Below are positions 7,951 through 16,294 of a DNA stretch of 63,270 nt, piece by piece. Position 1 is the first letter of the stretch. Every line of letters starts with the position of its first letter. Source of the DNA: Elusimicrobia bacterium CG_4_9_14_3_um_filter_62_55 (lineage in GTDB: Bacteria > Elusimicrobiota > Elusimicrobia > UBA1565); the NCBI GenBank assembly GCA_002790095.1, contig PFUL01000129.1, positions 1 to 63,270 on the forward strand, given 5' to 3'. The notes under the pieces were generated by a model. That model ran no database searches. It saw only the letters and a program-made list of their open reading frames with translations, and was not told where the DNA came from. A program made the position numbers and the translations under genes.

Positions 7951-8655
7951 ATGAACCTAACCGACTTCGAGGCGCTGTCCTTTGACTGCTACGGGACCTT
8001 GATCGACTGGGAGACCGGGATCGCCTCCGAGTTGGAACCGTGGCTGGCCCGGGCCGGGCGCGAGGCCGGTCGTGAGGAAATCCTCTCGGCGTTCGGCGAG
8101 GCGGAACTCGCGCGAGAACGTGAAGACCCCGCGGCGCTGTACCCTGAAATTCTCAAGCGGACCTTTTTGGATTTGGCGCGCCGCTTCGAGATTTCCGAGG
8201 ACGAACAGGAAGCGGAGCGCTTCGGTGCGTCGGTCGGACGGTGGCCGGCGTTCGACGATACGGCGCGCTCCCTGGTGGAGCTTAAGCGCCGTTTCAAGCT
8301 GTTCCTCATCTCCAACGTCGATCGCGCGTCGTTTGCTCAGACCGCGGTTCGTCTCGGGGTGGAATTCGACGGCGTTTTTACCGCCGAGGAAATCGGCTCG
8401 TACAAACCGGACCCCCGAAATTTCGCGTTCCTCGTGAACCGTCTCGAAGAGCACGGCATTGAACGCGGAAAGATTCTGCATACGGCCCAAAGCATGACGC
8501 ACGATATCCTCCCGGCGCGCGCGGCGGGACTCAAAACAGCCTGGATTCATCGGCGCTTTGGACGCTCGGGCTGGGGCGCGACCGCGCCGCCTCCCGCCTC
8601 CCAGGAACCCGACTTCATGTTCACGAGTCTCACGGCGATGGCTTCCGCGCTTTAG
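7951..8655 (+). CDS. HAD-superfamily hydrolase (2-haloacid dehalogenase-like)
   Basis: This 234-residue protein has HAD motif I FDCYGTLIDW with nucleophile D12, motif II LFLISNVD, motif III lysine in GSYKPDPRNF, and motif IV HDILPARAAGLKTAWIHR. The helical cap between motifs I and II resembles L-2-haloacid dehalogenases and phosphoglycolate-phosphatase-like enzymes. In motif IV the usual acidic pair reads MTHDILPAR, leaving one aspartate. The substrate cannot be fixed from sequence. GGAGGG lies just before the ATG, and a TATGAT box ends 9 nt before it, so the transcript may have almost no leader. Confidence 0.85.
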   Translation: MNLTDFEALSFDCYGTLIDWETGIASELEPWLARAGREAGREEILSAFGEAELAREREDPAALYPEILKRTFLDLARRFEISEDEQEAERFGASVGRWPAFDDTARSLVELKRRFKLFLISNVDRASFAQTAVRLGVEFDGVFTAEEIGSYKPDPRNFAFLVNRLEEHGIERGKILHTAQSMTHDILPARAAGLKTAWIHRRFGRSGWGATAPPPASQEPDFMFTSLTAMASAL

Positions 8656-8769
8656 CGGTCGACTATGGAGAGCCAGGGGCGGGGATCGGCAACAACGTTG
8701 CTATCCGATTAAGCGGTCCGGCGACGCAGTGCTCCGGGCTAAATCTGCGTTCGCCGTGAGAGAGCCCCC

Positions 8770-11196
8770 ATGTTCCCGAAACCCTCCGTCCGGGCCAGCC
8801 TCGATCGAGGCTGGATCATCGCCAATCATAAGCTCGTGTCCTTTCACGCCGCATTTTTAACGTCGCTTTTGAGTATTTCCGAAAGCATCACCTCCCGGGC
8901 GGACGTGCTGCGGGAGATGTTTTTCAGCGTCGAACTCCCCCTTTCCTGCGCGATGTGGTACGCGGCCTGGCACGCGAACATCGCGATCCACGAAATGGGA
9001 CATTATTTGGCCGCCGTGCGCACCCACAACCTCCGTTCCGAGTTCCTCGAAGAGGCGCAGGCGAAGCTCGCCGCAGGGTTCGTTGCCCGCTCGTGGTGGC
9101 TCGCGACGATGTTCCTCAAAATCCCCTACGGGGCGTTCCCCGGGGTTTCGAAGGAATCGGGAAGTTTCCATCCCGACGTGAAGTCTCAGAATTTGGCCGT
9201 CTCCGCGGCCGGGCCGCAGGCGAGCAAAGCGCTCGCTTGGGTGACGCTTCCGGCGGGAACCGCGCTCGCGCTGTGGGGACGCTTCGCGTCTCAGGAGGCG
9301 GTCGTCTATTTTGGACGATTCCTCTTCACGATCGGAATCGTGGCGCTGTTTGATTTCCTGCTCTCCGATCCCGGCAAGTACGCCGCCTACCGCGAACGCC
9401 TGGATGAGGCCCGCCGAAAAACGGAAGGGGCGCGATCCTCGGCGGCGGCGGATGCGACCGGCGTCAAGAGCGGGGGCTATCGCTGGAACGACGTGAAGCC
9501 TTCGGAACTCAAGCGGAAGCTTCAGGTGCACCGCCTCCAGGAAGTCGAACTCGCCGACGGGCGCTTCGTGTTCGCCCCGTGGGAGTTTCGCAACTCCATC
9601 ATGGGCGGACGCCATACCGAGGAAATGGGCGGAAATCTCAGTTTCCAGGAATTGATGTTTCTTCCCCTGACCGCGAAGGACTATATCGAGGCGCAGCGCG
9701 TCACGAACGCGCTGCAAAGCCGCGTCATCCAAATCATCCAGGATTCCGAAGGGCTGAACTTCGTGGGAATCGGACTGGAAGGCGGCGTCGTCGCGTCCTA
9801 TTCGAAGCGGCCCGACGAACTGCTGCCTGAGGAGCGCGCGCTGAAGGTCGCGGTCCAGGCCATCGAGGAATGCGGTTTCGTCCCCGACCGGGACGTGGTG
9901 CTCGCCCTCGATTCCGCCGCCAGCGAACTCAGTCTCGCCTACCGCGAGAAGACCGGAGAGCACCGCTCCATCGGGCAGTACCTCTTCTGGAGAGCTGAAG
10001 ATCCGAAAGTGATGTCGACCGATGAGTTGATCGCGCTTTACAAGCGTTGGGTGAAGGAGTATCCGATCGTTTCGATCGAAGATCCGTTCGCCGAGGACGA
10101 TCCCGAAGGATGGAAGTCGTTGATGAAGGAGCTGGGCGACGAACTCCTGATCATCGGCGACGATTTAGTCACGACGAAGGATTCGACGATCGCGCGCGCG
10201 GCCAAAGAGGGTCTGATCAACACGGCGCTGATCAAGGCGAATCAAATTGGAACTCTGAGCGAGACGCTGTTGGCGACCCGAACCGCGAAGGAACTGGGTT
10301 TGGCTCTGGTGGTTTCGCATCGTTCCAAGTCCCCCAACGAAGTGATGGAAGCCGACATCGGATTCGCCGTGGGGGCGCTCGGGCTCAAGTGCGGCGGCGG
10401 CAGCAACACGGAGCGCCTGATCAAATACGGGCGGATCGTGGAGTTGATCGGGTTGGCTCAAAAGGAATCGCATGCGACGCGAAAACTCGACGGGGACCTG
10501 ATCATTTCCGATATCACCGCTCACGAAGAGCCGACCAACGCGGGCATCCCGACGGTGGGCGTCACGGTGCGTCTGGACAACGGGATGAAATTCACGGCGG
10601 CGACCCCCTTGGGGACCTCGGCCGGAACCGACGAGGCGATCCATCTCGTCGACAGCATGATCGAGGAAAACCCGCTGACGCGCAAGTACCCGAAACTCTT
10701 CGAATTCCGCGAAGGCGAGAAAACCTATCGCTTCGCGCGCAGCGTGCGCGCCGACACGATCTCGGCGGAAAACGACGACGAGTTGTCCGGACTCTGGATG
10801 CGCGCCGTGCGCTACGGCGGCAAGGGTTGTCTCAACGCGGTCGCCAACGCCGAAGAAGTGATCGCGCCCCGCTTCCTCGGCAAGCGCCTCTCGGAGTTGG
10901 GCGGACTCGACGAAATCGACCGGGAACTCCTCGCGCTCGAACTCGATCTGGCCGTCAAACGCGGGAAAATCGCGCCGGACGCGAACGCCGAGGAGCGGAT
11001 CGCGGTGATGCAGCGCAAAGCGAACCTGGGCATGAACGCCGTTCTCTCGGCCTCTCTCGCCTTGGGACGGCTGTTGGCCGCGCGAGAAGGGAAGGAACTC
11101 CCCCATATCCTGCAGGAATTGGAGCCGCGGTTGGACCGGAAATTCCTTTATGGATTAAGGACAGAGCCGGCGAAGCTCGAGACCGTCGCCGCTTAA
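8770..11196 (+). CDS. M50-like membrane metalloprotease domain fused to a circularly permuted enolase
   Basis: This 808-residue protein has two parts. Residues 1-205 look like a membrane M50 protease: HEMGH at 74-78, then SAAGP at 145-149, then a hydrophobic segment ending FDFLLSDPGKY (194-204). Residues 260-560 match the enolase barrel, with QE294, E337 in LEGG, D381 in LALDSAASE, E437 in SIEDPF, D464 in GDDL, K489 in LIKANQIG, and H517 in SHRS. Residues 581-785 match the enolase N-terminal domain (IPTVGVTVRLDNG, TPLGTSAGTDEA, RYGGKGCLNAVANAEEVIAP, NAVLSASLALGR), so the domain order is reversed. All main catalytic residues appear present, suggesting 2-phosphoglycerate to phosphoenolpyruvate conversion at the membrane. 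The substrate loop is altered. The 114 bp upstream hold only a short GCAAC/GTTGC hairpin. Confidence 0.85.
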   Translation: MFPKPSVRASLDRGWIIANHKLVSFHAAFLTSLLSISESITSRADVLREMFFSVELPLSCAMWYAAWHANIAIHEMGHYLAAVRTHNLRSEFLEEAQAKLAAGFVARSWWLATMFLKIPYGAFPGVSKESGSFHPDVKSQNLAVSAAGPQASKALAWVTLPAGTALALWGRFASQEAVVYFGRFLFTIGIVALFDFLLSDPGKYAAYRERLDEARRKTEGARSSAAADATGVKSGGYRWNDVKPSELKRKLQVHRLQEVELADGRFVFAPWEFRNSIMGGRHTEEMGGNLSFQELMFLPLTAKDYIEAQRVTNALQSRVIQIIQDSEGLNFVGIGLEGGVVASYSKRPDELLPEERALKVAVQAIEECGFVPDRDVVLALDSAASELSLAYREKTGEHRSIGQYLFWRAEDPKVMSTDELIALYKRWVKEYPIVSIEDPFAEDDPEGWKSLMKELGDELLIIGDDLVTTKDSTIARAAKEGLINTALIKANQIGTLSETLLATRTAKELGLALVVSHRSKSPNEVMEADIGFAVGALGLKCGGGSNTERLIKYGRIVELIGLAQKESHATRKLDGDLIISDITAHEEPTNAGIPTVGVTVRLDNGMKFTAATPLGTSAGTDEAIHLVDSMIEENPLTRKYPKLFEFREGEKTYRFARSVRADTISAENDDELSGLWMRAVRYGGKGCLNAVANAEEVIAPRFLGKRLSELGGLDEIDRELLALELDLAVKRGKIAPDANAEERIAVMQRKANLGMNAVLSASLALGRLLAAREGKELPHILQELEPRLDRKFLYGLRTEPAKLETVAA

Positions 11197-13892
11197 ACCG
11201 CCGTCGGGTCGGGCAGGGTCGAGCCCGCTTCGAGGCAGATCTGCGCGAATTTTTCTTTGGCCCAAGGGGCGGTGTAGTCGAAGAAATCCCCATAGGGCCG
11301 ATCGAGCAGGTCGAACAGCGCGGGCATTTGGGCGTCCGCCCACTCCGGGATCAGTTTCCGCGCCGCGGCGCGGTCGGTTCCCGCCAGTTTCAGCGTCACG
11401 AGATTGCGCGCGGTTTTGGGATCCAGAGGGATTTCCCCCAGGCCGTCTTTTAGAATCTGCTTGCGGGCCCGCGCGACGCGGCGTTCCCCCACGTCGTAGA
11501 GCACACGCATGTACTTTTCGAACAACAGCCATTCGTTGAGAAGCGCGGCCGTTTCCCCGGCGGCAAGCGCCTTCCAGAGAGCGACGCGCTGCGGCGCGTG
11601 GATGAAGCGGCCGAGCATAAACGCCCCCGCGGCGTATCCGGAGCGCCGTTCGGCGCGGCAAAGCCTCAGCGCGGTCTGGAAGAACCGCACCTTGCGCTCC
11701 GGAGCGAGCATCTCGAATACCGTGCTCTGATTCAGATGATCGCCCATGTCGCTTTTGAACACTTCCCGGACGTACAGCTCCTCGCGCCCGTCGAACCAGC
11801 CGTTGACGAAGCGCCGGGCTTCGTCCTTCTCTCCGCGCAGGTCCAGATTGACAAGACGGATGAGTTCCTTGAGCGTCGAAATCTGATCGAGCTTGAGGGC
11901 CCGCACGAGTTGGCAGTAGTACCGGTAGGCGTAGGCCATCTCGGTGAAGACGCGGCGTTCCCGATCGTCGAGATCCGTCGATTCCCCCTTGAGAAACCGG
12001 GCGAAGCGCGCAGGCGTGAAATTCGCGCGTCCCTTGAACAGCTTCTGACGGCGCGAGGACAGCGTGACCCAGTCCCCTTCCGCGAGTTCGAGTCCCTGCG
12101 CGTTCACGAGGCGGTTGTCCTCCGTCAGCGAGACGCCCTCCCGCTCCAGGTTGAGCAGGCCGGGGGTTCCGTAGGTCTGGCAGATCGTGACCAAATGGAT
12201 GGCCGCCGAGGTGAGGCTGACGATGGCGTCCACCTCCCGCATGACGATCGTGTCGGTCGGCAGAAAGGCGCGCTTGCAGAAGCAGACCCGCTCGCCGCGC
12301 TTTTTGGCCTTCATCGCCTCTTCGGCCTGGAAATAGAGTTTGGCGCAGACCGCCGAACTCGGGAGAATCGCGACTCCGGAGCAGAAGACGCTCAGGGTTT
12401 GAAGCGCCCCTTCCGGTATCGAGTCCGATTCCATTTGCTTGACGTGATAGGGCTGAATCAATTCCGCGACCCGCTTGCGGGAGATGACGCCGCTCTGATG
12501 CAAATCGACGACGGAAACGAACGCGGCCCGTCCGGTCATCCCGGTTTCGTTGACCTGCAGCAGGGCGAAGAGTTCGTTGCCGCGGTGGGTTTCGGCCGCG
12601 AATTCGACCGTGACCGGAGACTGGAATTCCTTTTCCAAGGAGTCGGCGAGCGGGGCGAAGTGATACACCGCCGGGAATCCCCTTCTCAGGTCTCGGATGT
12701 CGCCGGAGGCCGTCCGCTGGGTTTCGGCGGTTCCGGTCATGATGTCCTCGCCGAAAATGTTTCTTCCCGTTTCCAGCAGGAAACCCTTCCCCGTTCTCGG
12801 ATTGCGGGTCGAAAACACGCCCGCATAGGAGCGTTCGTCGCGCACGCTGCAGACCATTTTTTGCAGGATCAGCGCCGGGTACTGGCGTTCTCCCCGGGCG
12901 ACCGTAAAGAGCAGATCGCGAAGCCCGTGATACTGCCGATAGCAGAGCAAAGACAGCAGATGAAGCTGGAACAGAGAATCGTCCAGCAGCCGAGGCGCCG
13001 CGGCGCGGATATGATCCGACGCCGCGCGAATGCCTTCGATCAACTCGGCGTCGGAGAGGGCGGTGGAAGGGCCGTCCGCGAGGATTCCGCGCCCCCTCGT
13101 TCCGAGGCAGAGCAGAAGGTTCCTAAGGTTGTTCAGATACATCCGGTCCGCCGCCCGACGCCCGTAGACGCGCGCGAGGGCCGGCAGCGTGCGTTCGCAA
13201 ATTCCCACATTGAGGTAGGTCGGCAGCATGCCGGGGGCGTAGCGGGGCATCGCGCAGCGCAAGGCGATCACCAGAGGATCCGACGCCGATCCGAGCCGCT
13301 GTCCGGTCAATCGCTCCAGGTTTTCGACGGCACGGGCAAGACTTACGTTAAACGAGCGTCTCCGATCCCGGTAGGCTTCGGCGGTTAAAATCGAGAAATC
13401 CGGGACTGGGTAGCCGAGCCGGCTCAAACGCAAAAGGGTCGCGCCTTTATGGCTGACTTCTTCGTCGGGAAAGTCGCGCGAGGTCGATGAGGGGACTACG
13501 AAGCGGTCTTCGAACGCGGGCGCGAGCCTAAACCGCGCGCTGATCGCCTGATAGTGTCCCTCGGTCTCTTCGAGGAGAGACCGGTTCGCGTCGTCGCTTC
13601 CGATCCTGGCGCGTAGAATCCGTTCGAGATGGCCCCGAACGTCCCCATCGGACGCCTGCATGAGGAGCGGAAGGTCGATGTCGCGCAGCCGCATTTCCTT
13701 CCAAACGGAATTTTGGCCGTCCGCCGGGATGAAAGAGACGCGTGCGACGGGTGGAATATACCCGGGGAGTCGGGAACTCCCATCCCTGTTTTGACGGAAT
13801 CGTTGATCGAGGCTGGCGAAGATGCTCCGTTGGGTCGGATAATTCCCGCGGACTTGGACGGACTCGATCGCCTTAAAAAGGAGCTCCGGCAC
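11193..13892 (-). CDS. PPDK/PEP-synthase-like protein with a degenerate phosphohistidine motif
   Basis: This 899-residue protein starts at GTG. Its N-terminal half resembles the ATP-grasp part of pyruvate phosphate dikinase: KGATLLRLSRLGYPVPDFSI, then VIALRCAMPRYAPGMLPTYL, then ILQKMVCSVRDERSYAGVFS. The swivel domain follows near residues 540-590 (LPTDTIVMREVDAIVSLTSA ... TYGTPGLLN). The normal GGxTSHxA sequence reads SLTSAAIH, so the phosphorylated histidine is not in its usual place. The final 270 or so residues do not look like the PEP-binding barrel. It may be an inactive or repurposed relative. Its stop codon overlaps that of the convergent permuted enolase by 2 bp, which makes a PEP-related link tempting but unproven. 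Confidence 0.7.
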   Translation of the reverse strand: MPELLFKAIESVQVRGNYPTQRSIFASLDQRFRQNRDGSSRLPGYIPPVARVSFIPADGQNSVWKEMRLRDIDLPLLMQASDGDVRGHLERILRARIGSDDANRSLLEETEGHYQAISARFRLAPAFEDRFVVPSSTSRDFPDEEVSHKGATLLRLSRLGYPVPDFSILTAEAYRDRRRSFNVSLARAVENLERLTGQRLGSASDPLVIALRCAMPRYAPGMLPTYLNVGICERTLPALARVYGRRAADRMYLNNLRNLLLCLGTRGRGILADGPSTALSDAELIEGIRAASDHIRAAAPRLLDDSLFQLHLLSLLCYRQYHGLRDLLFTVARGERQYPALILQKMVCSVRDERSYAGVFSTRNPRTGKGFLLETGRNIFGEDIMTGTAETQRTASGDIRDLRRGFPAVYHFAPLADSLEKEFQSPVTVEFAAETHRGNELFALLQVNETGMTGRAAFVSVVDLHQSGVISRKRVAELIQPYHVKQMESDSIPEGALQTLSVFCSGVAILPSSAVCAKLYFQAEEAMKAKKRGERVCFCKRAFLPTDTIVMREVDAIVSLTSAAIHLVTICQTYGTPGLLNLEREGVSLTEDNRLVNAQGLELAEGDWVTLSSRRQKLFKGRANFTPARFARFLKGESTDLDDRERRVFTEMAYAYRYYCQLVRALKLDQISTLKELIRLVNLDLRGEKDEARRFVNGWFDGREELYVREVFKSDMGDHLNQSTVFEMLAPERKVRFFQTALRLCRAERRSGYAAGAFMLGRFIHAPQRVALWKALAAGETAALLNEWLLFEKYMRVLYDVGERRVARARKQILKDGLGEIPLDPKTARNLVTLKLAGTDRAAARKLIPEWADAQMPALFDLLDRPYGDFFDYTAPWAKEKFAQICLEAGSTLPDPTAV

Positions 13893-13931
13893 GTCCCCTA
13901 ACTAGCAACAATTTTACCTCCTTGGAGGAAC

Positions 13932-13965
13932 AAAACGCCCCCGCCGCGTCGGCGGCAGGGGCGTT
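13932..13965 (-). terminator. Rho-independent terminator after the membrane-anchored basic-tail gene
   Basis: A stem of about 14 bp with one mismatch (AAACGCCCC-C/T-GCCG) is followed on the minus strand by GTTTTG. It sits 18 bp past the stop of the gene at 13983-14396, and it also precedes the PPDK-like gene. Confidence 0.7.
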
Positions 13966-13982
13966 TGCGAGGACGCGGGTAT

Positions 13983-14396
13983 TTAGGCGGCTTTCTTCGT
14001 GCGGCCGGCGGCGGCGCGGCGGCTCTTGACCTTTTTCGCGGTCTTCTTGCGCTGCGCGACGACGTCCGAACCATTCACCAAATGCTTGACGGGGACCTTC
14101 TTGAGAATCCGTCCCCAAAAACTCTTCACTTCCTTGACGAGTCCGCTCAGTTCCTTGCGGTCCACTTCTTTGAGCTTCTGATAACGGGACGCGACGGTGT
14201 CCACGATCTCGTGATACTTCTTCTCGTTGAGTTCGCGCATCGTCTCGAGGCTTTCCAGCATTTCGCCCCGGGCTTTCAGGGTCCAGCTCCGAACCTTTTT
14301 GCGGTTTTCCGCGCCGTCTTTTCCGTAGAGAAAGTATGCTCCGGCCGATAAGGCCGCGAGTCCGACTCCCGCTCCTACGACTTTCTTCTTGTTCAT
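13983..14396 (-). CDS. Membrane-anchored small protein with basic C-terminus (YtxH-like)
   Basis: This 137-residue protein starts MNKKKVVGAGVGLAALSAGA, one N-terminal membrane helix, then GKDGAENRKKVRSW. The layout resembles YtxH/gas-vesicle-type anchored proteins. A long amphipathic helix follows (about 35-105), and a Lys/Arg/Ala tail (RKKTAKKVKSRRAAAGRTKK) could bind nucleic acid or acidic lipids. GGGGGA precedes the ATG at 14396; an earlier in-frame ATG at 14432 is less convincing. It lies 51 bp downstream of the HtrA gene. The function is unknown. Confidence 0.75.
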   Translation of the reverse strand: MNKKKVVGAGVGLAALSAGAYFLYGKDGAENRKKVRSWTLKARGEMLESLETMRELNEKKYHEIVDTVASRYQKLKEVDRKELSGLVKEVKSFWGRILKKVPVKHLVNGSDVVAQRKKTAKKVKSRRAAAGRTKKAA

Positions 14397-14447
14397 GAGG
14401 TCCCCCCTCGAATCCGTGAAGTACGGCTCCATCCTAACAAATCGAAG

Positions 14448-15536
14448 TCACTCGAGCGCCTGCAGCTTGATGCGAACCCGCCGCTCGTTCCCCTCGCGGA
14501 GAATCGTGATCTCCACCGTATCGCCGACTGCGTGAGGATCGAGTCTCTTGTAGAGATCGTTCAGGGTCTCGATCGGCTTCCCCTCGACGGCGACGATCAC
14601 GTCCCCGAGTTCCGGGCGTCCGCCCACGCCGCGCATCGTTCCGCGCAATCCGGCTTTCGCCGCGGCGCTGCCGCGGGGAACGTTGAGAATCAGCACCCCG
14701 CGCACGCCGATCTCCCGCGCGAGGCCGTCCTCGGCGATATTGACCCCGAGTCCGGCGCGGATGACGCGTCCGTAGCGGAGCAATTGGGGAACGATCCGGC
14801 GCACGGTGTCGACGGGAACGGCGAAGCCCACGCCGGCGAACGCGCCGGAGGGACTGTAGATTTGAGTGTTGATCCCGATCAGGCGTCCGGACGAGTCCAA
14901 CAGCGGCCCCCCCGAATTGCCGGGATTGATCGCCGCGTCCGTCTGAATCACTCCCGTGATGGGCCGCCGCGTCAGCGACGTGATTTCCCGTCGGAGCGCG
15001 CTGATCACCCCCGTGGTCAGGGTTTGGTCGAGCCCGAACGGGTTCCCGATTGCGAGGACTTCCTGGCCGACCTCGAGATCGTGCGAGGTCCCGACCGCCA
15101 AGGGCTTGAGCAGCGCTTTGGGCGCCGCGATCCGGAGTACCGCGAGATCCTTGTCTGGAGCGACTCCGACCAATTCGGCGTTCCAGGTGGTATGGTCGGA
15201 AAGGGTCACCTCCGCGCCGTTCGCGTTTTGAATCACGTGATTATTGGTGACGATGTGCCCCTGCTCGTCCCAGACGAACCCCGAACCCGCGCCTTGGGGT
15301 ATTTCGTAGATATTGGAGGTCCACACATCGCGGCGCCGCACGAGGGTGGTGATGTAGACGACCGAGGGGGCGGCCCGCTTAAACAGCGCGATCGTGCTGC
15401 GCTCCCGGGGCAGAAGTTCCTCCCGGGGCGTCGGTTCAGGGACGACGACGGCGTCCTGTTTGGCGGCGGTGCAGAATTGGAAGGCGGCGACGGCGAGCAT
15501 CGCGCCGAGCGAGACGTAGAGAAGCGGTTTTTTCAT
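14448..15536 (-). CDS. HtrA/DegP-family serine protease with one PDZ domain
   Basis: This 362-residue exported protease has an N-terminal hydrophobic segment (LLYVSLGAMLAVAAFQFC) as signal or anchor. The trypsin-like domain shows the full catalytic triad: His in TNNHVI, Asp in DKDLAVL, and Ser in NPGNSGGPL. A single C-terminal PDZ domain (about 260-360) contains RGVLILNVPRGSAAAKAGL and GDVIVAVEGKPI. Such DegS/HtrA proteins degrade or sense misfolded envelope proteins in the periplasm. It follows the zinc-ribbon coiled-coil gene by 49 bp. One PDZ makes it closer to DegS or HtrA than to the two-PDZ DegP. Confidence 0.93.
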   Translation of the reverse strand: MKKPLLYVSLGAMLAVAAFQFCTAAKQDAVVVPEPTPREELLPRERSTIALFKRAAPSVVYITTLVRRRDVWTSNIYEIPQGAGSGFVWDEQGHIVTNNHVIQNANGAEVTLSDHTTWNAELVGVAPDKDLAVLRIAAPKALLKPLAVGTSHDLEVGQEVLAIGNPFGLDQTLTTGVISALRREITSLTRRPITGVIQTDAAINPGNSGGPLLDSSGRLIGINTQIYSPSGAFAGVGFAVPVDTVRRIVPQLLRYGRVIRAGLGVNIAEDGLAREIGVRGVLILNVPRGSAAAKAGLRGTMRGVGGRPELGDVIVAVEGKPIETLNDLYKRLDPHAVGDTVEITILREGNERRVRIKLQALE

Positions 15537-15585
15537 TGCTGACCGGATTTTAGGAAATTATCCGGAACGGGTGAACGGTCGGAAT

Positions 15586-16245
15586 TCAGCCTAGGACTTG
15601 CAGCTGTTTGGAAATGCGCTCGCGCTGCTTCCGATAGGCGGGATCGGACTTTCCTTCCTTGTCCAGGCAGTCGAGGGCCTGCGCATAGAGTCGTTTCGCG
15701 CGTTCCGCGTCCGAGGACTCTTCGGCTTGCCGCGCCTCTTCCAGGCGGAAGCTTAGGCGGATGCGGTAAGAGGCCGTTCGAATCCGCTTCTCGAGGATTT
15801 CGATCGAAGGGCCGTCCCCGCAGCGGGCGCGGTATTCCCGGAGTTTGAGCCGATAGGTATCGAGAATCTTCAGCCTTTCTTCCGCATCCGGAACGTCTCG
15901 GACCCGTTCCAACGCTTCAACCGCCTCCTCACGCGCGGTCTTCAGCAGGAGCGCGTCGCGCTCGGCCTCGGTCCGGCTCAACTGCATCGCGGCGGAAGCG
16001 ACGGGAGTGGCGATTCCCTTCCCCTCATACCCGGCAAGGGCTTGCAGTTCGGATACGGCGCGGTCGAGATTGGCGATCTTCGACTGCGCGTTGAGCGTCC
16101 GCTGCGCCGCTTCCTGCGCCGATTCGGCGAACGAGGCCCGTTGGCGCATGTCGGTTTCGGCCAAATTCGAACAATTGCGGCAGAGCCCATCGGGGCCGGT
16201 CCAGAACAGCCAGCCGCTGCAGCGGCAGAGTTTGCAATCGGACAT
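15586..16245 (-). CDS. Zinc-ribbon plus coiled-coil protein of unknown function
   Basis: This 219-residue protein begins MSDCKLCRCSGWLFWTGPDG and continues CRNC, giving CxxC plus CxxC for one zinc site. From residue 30 onward it is charged helix with heptad character; the tail DAERAKRLYAQALDCLDKEG could be one TPR-like hairpin. There is no signal peptide, so it is cytosolic. The ATG at 16245 has GGGAG before it; a GTG at 16248 is the alternative. A near-consensus promoter (TTGCAC-N17-TATAAT) ends 9 nt upstream, so its mRNA should begin almost at the start codon. No family is recognised. Confidence 0.7.
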   Translation of the reverse strand: MSDCKLCRCSGWLFWTGPDGLCRNCSNLAETDMRQRASFAESAQEAAQRTLNAQSKIANLDRAVSELQALAGYEGKGIATPVASAAMQLSRTEAERDALLLKTAREEAVEALERVRDVPDAEERLKILDTYRLKLREYRARCGDGPSIEILEKRIRTASYRIRLSFRLEEARQAEESSDAERAKRLYAQALDCLDKEGKSDPAYRKQRERISKQLQVLG

Positions 16246-16254
16246 CACGCTCCC

Positions 16255-16283
16255 ATTATAGGGTCCCGAACCCGCGAGTGCAA
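16255..16283 (-). promoter_or_regulatory. Sigma-70-type promoter TTGCAC-N17-TATAAT
   Basis: The -35 TTGCAC (16278-16283) and perfect -10 TATAAT (16255-16260) have the ideal 17-bp spacing. The expected transcript start is near 16248, within about 3 nt of the gene start at 16245, so the message would be practically leaderless. Confidence 0.7.
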
Positions 16284-16294
16284 TGTGACTTTAG

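Noticed and set aside
8770-11196. Two genes or an assembly join instead of a protease-enolase fusion
   Set aside because: The frame is continuous, with no stop or internal ribosome site at the boundary and uniform composition, though only relatives can settle this.
11598-13388. 596-codon plus-strand frame opposite the PPDK-like gene
   Set aside because: No recognisable motif; the minus frame carries ATP-grasp and swivel sequences.
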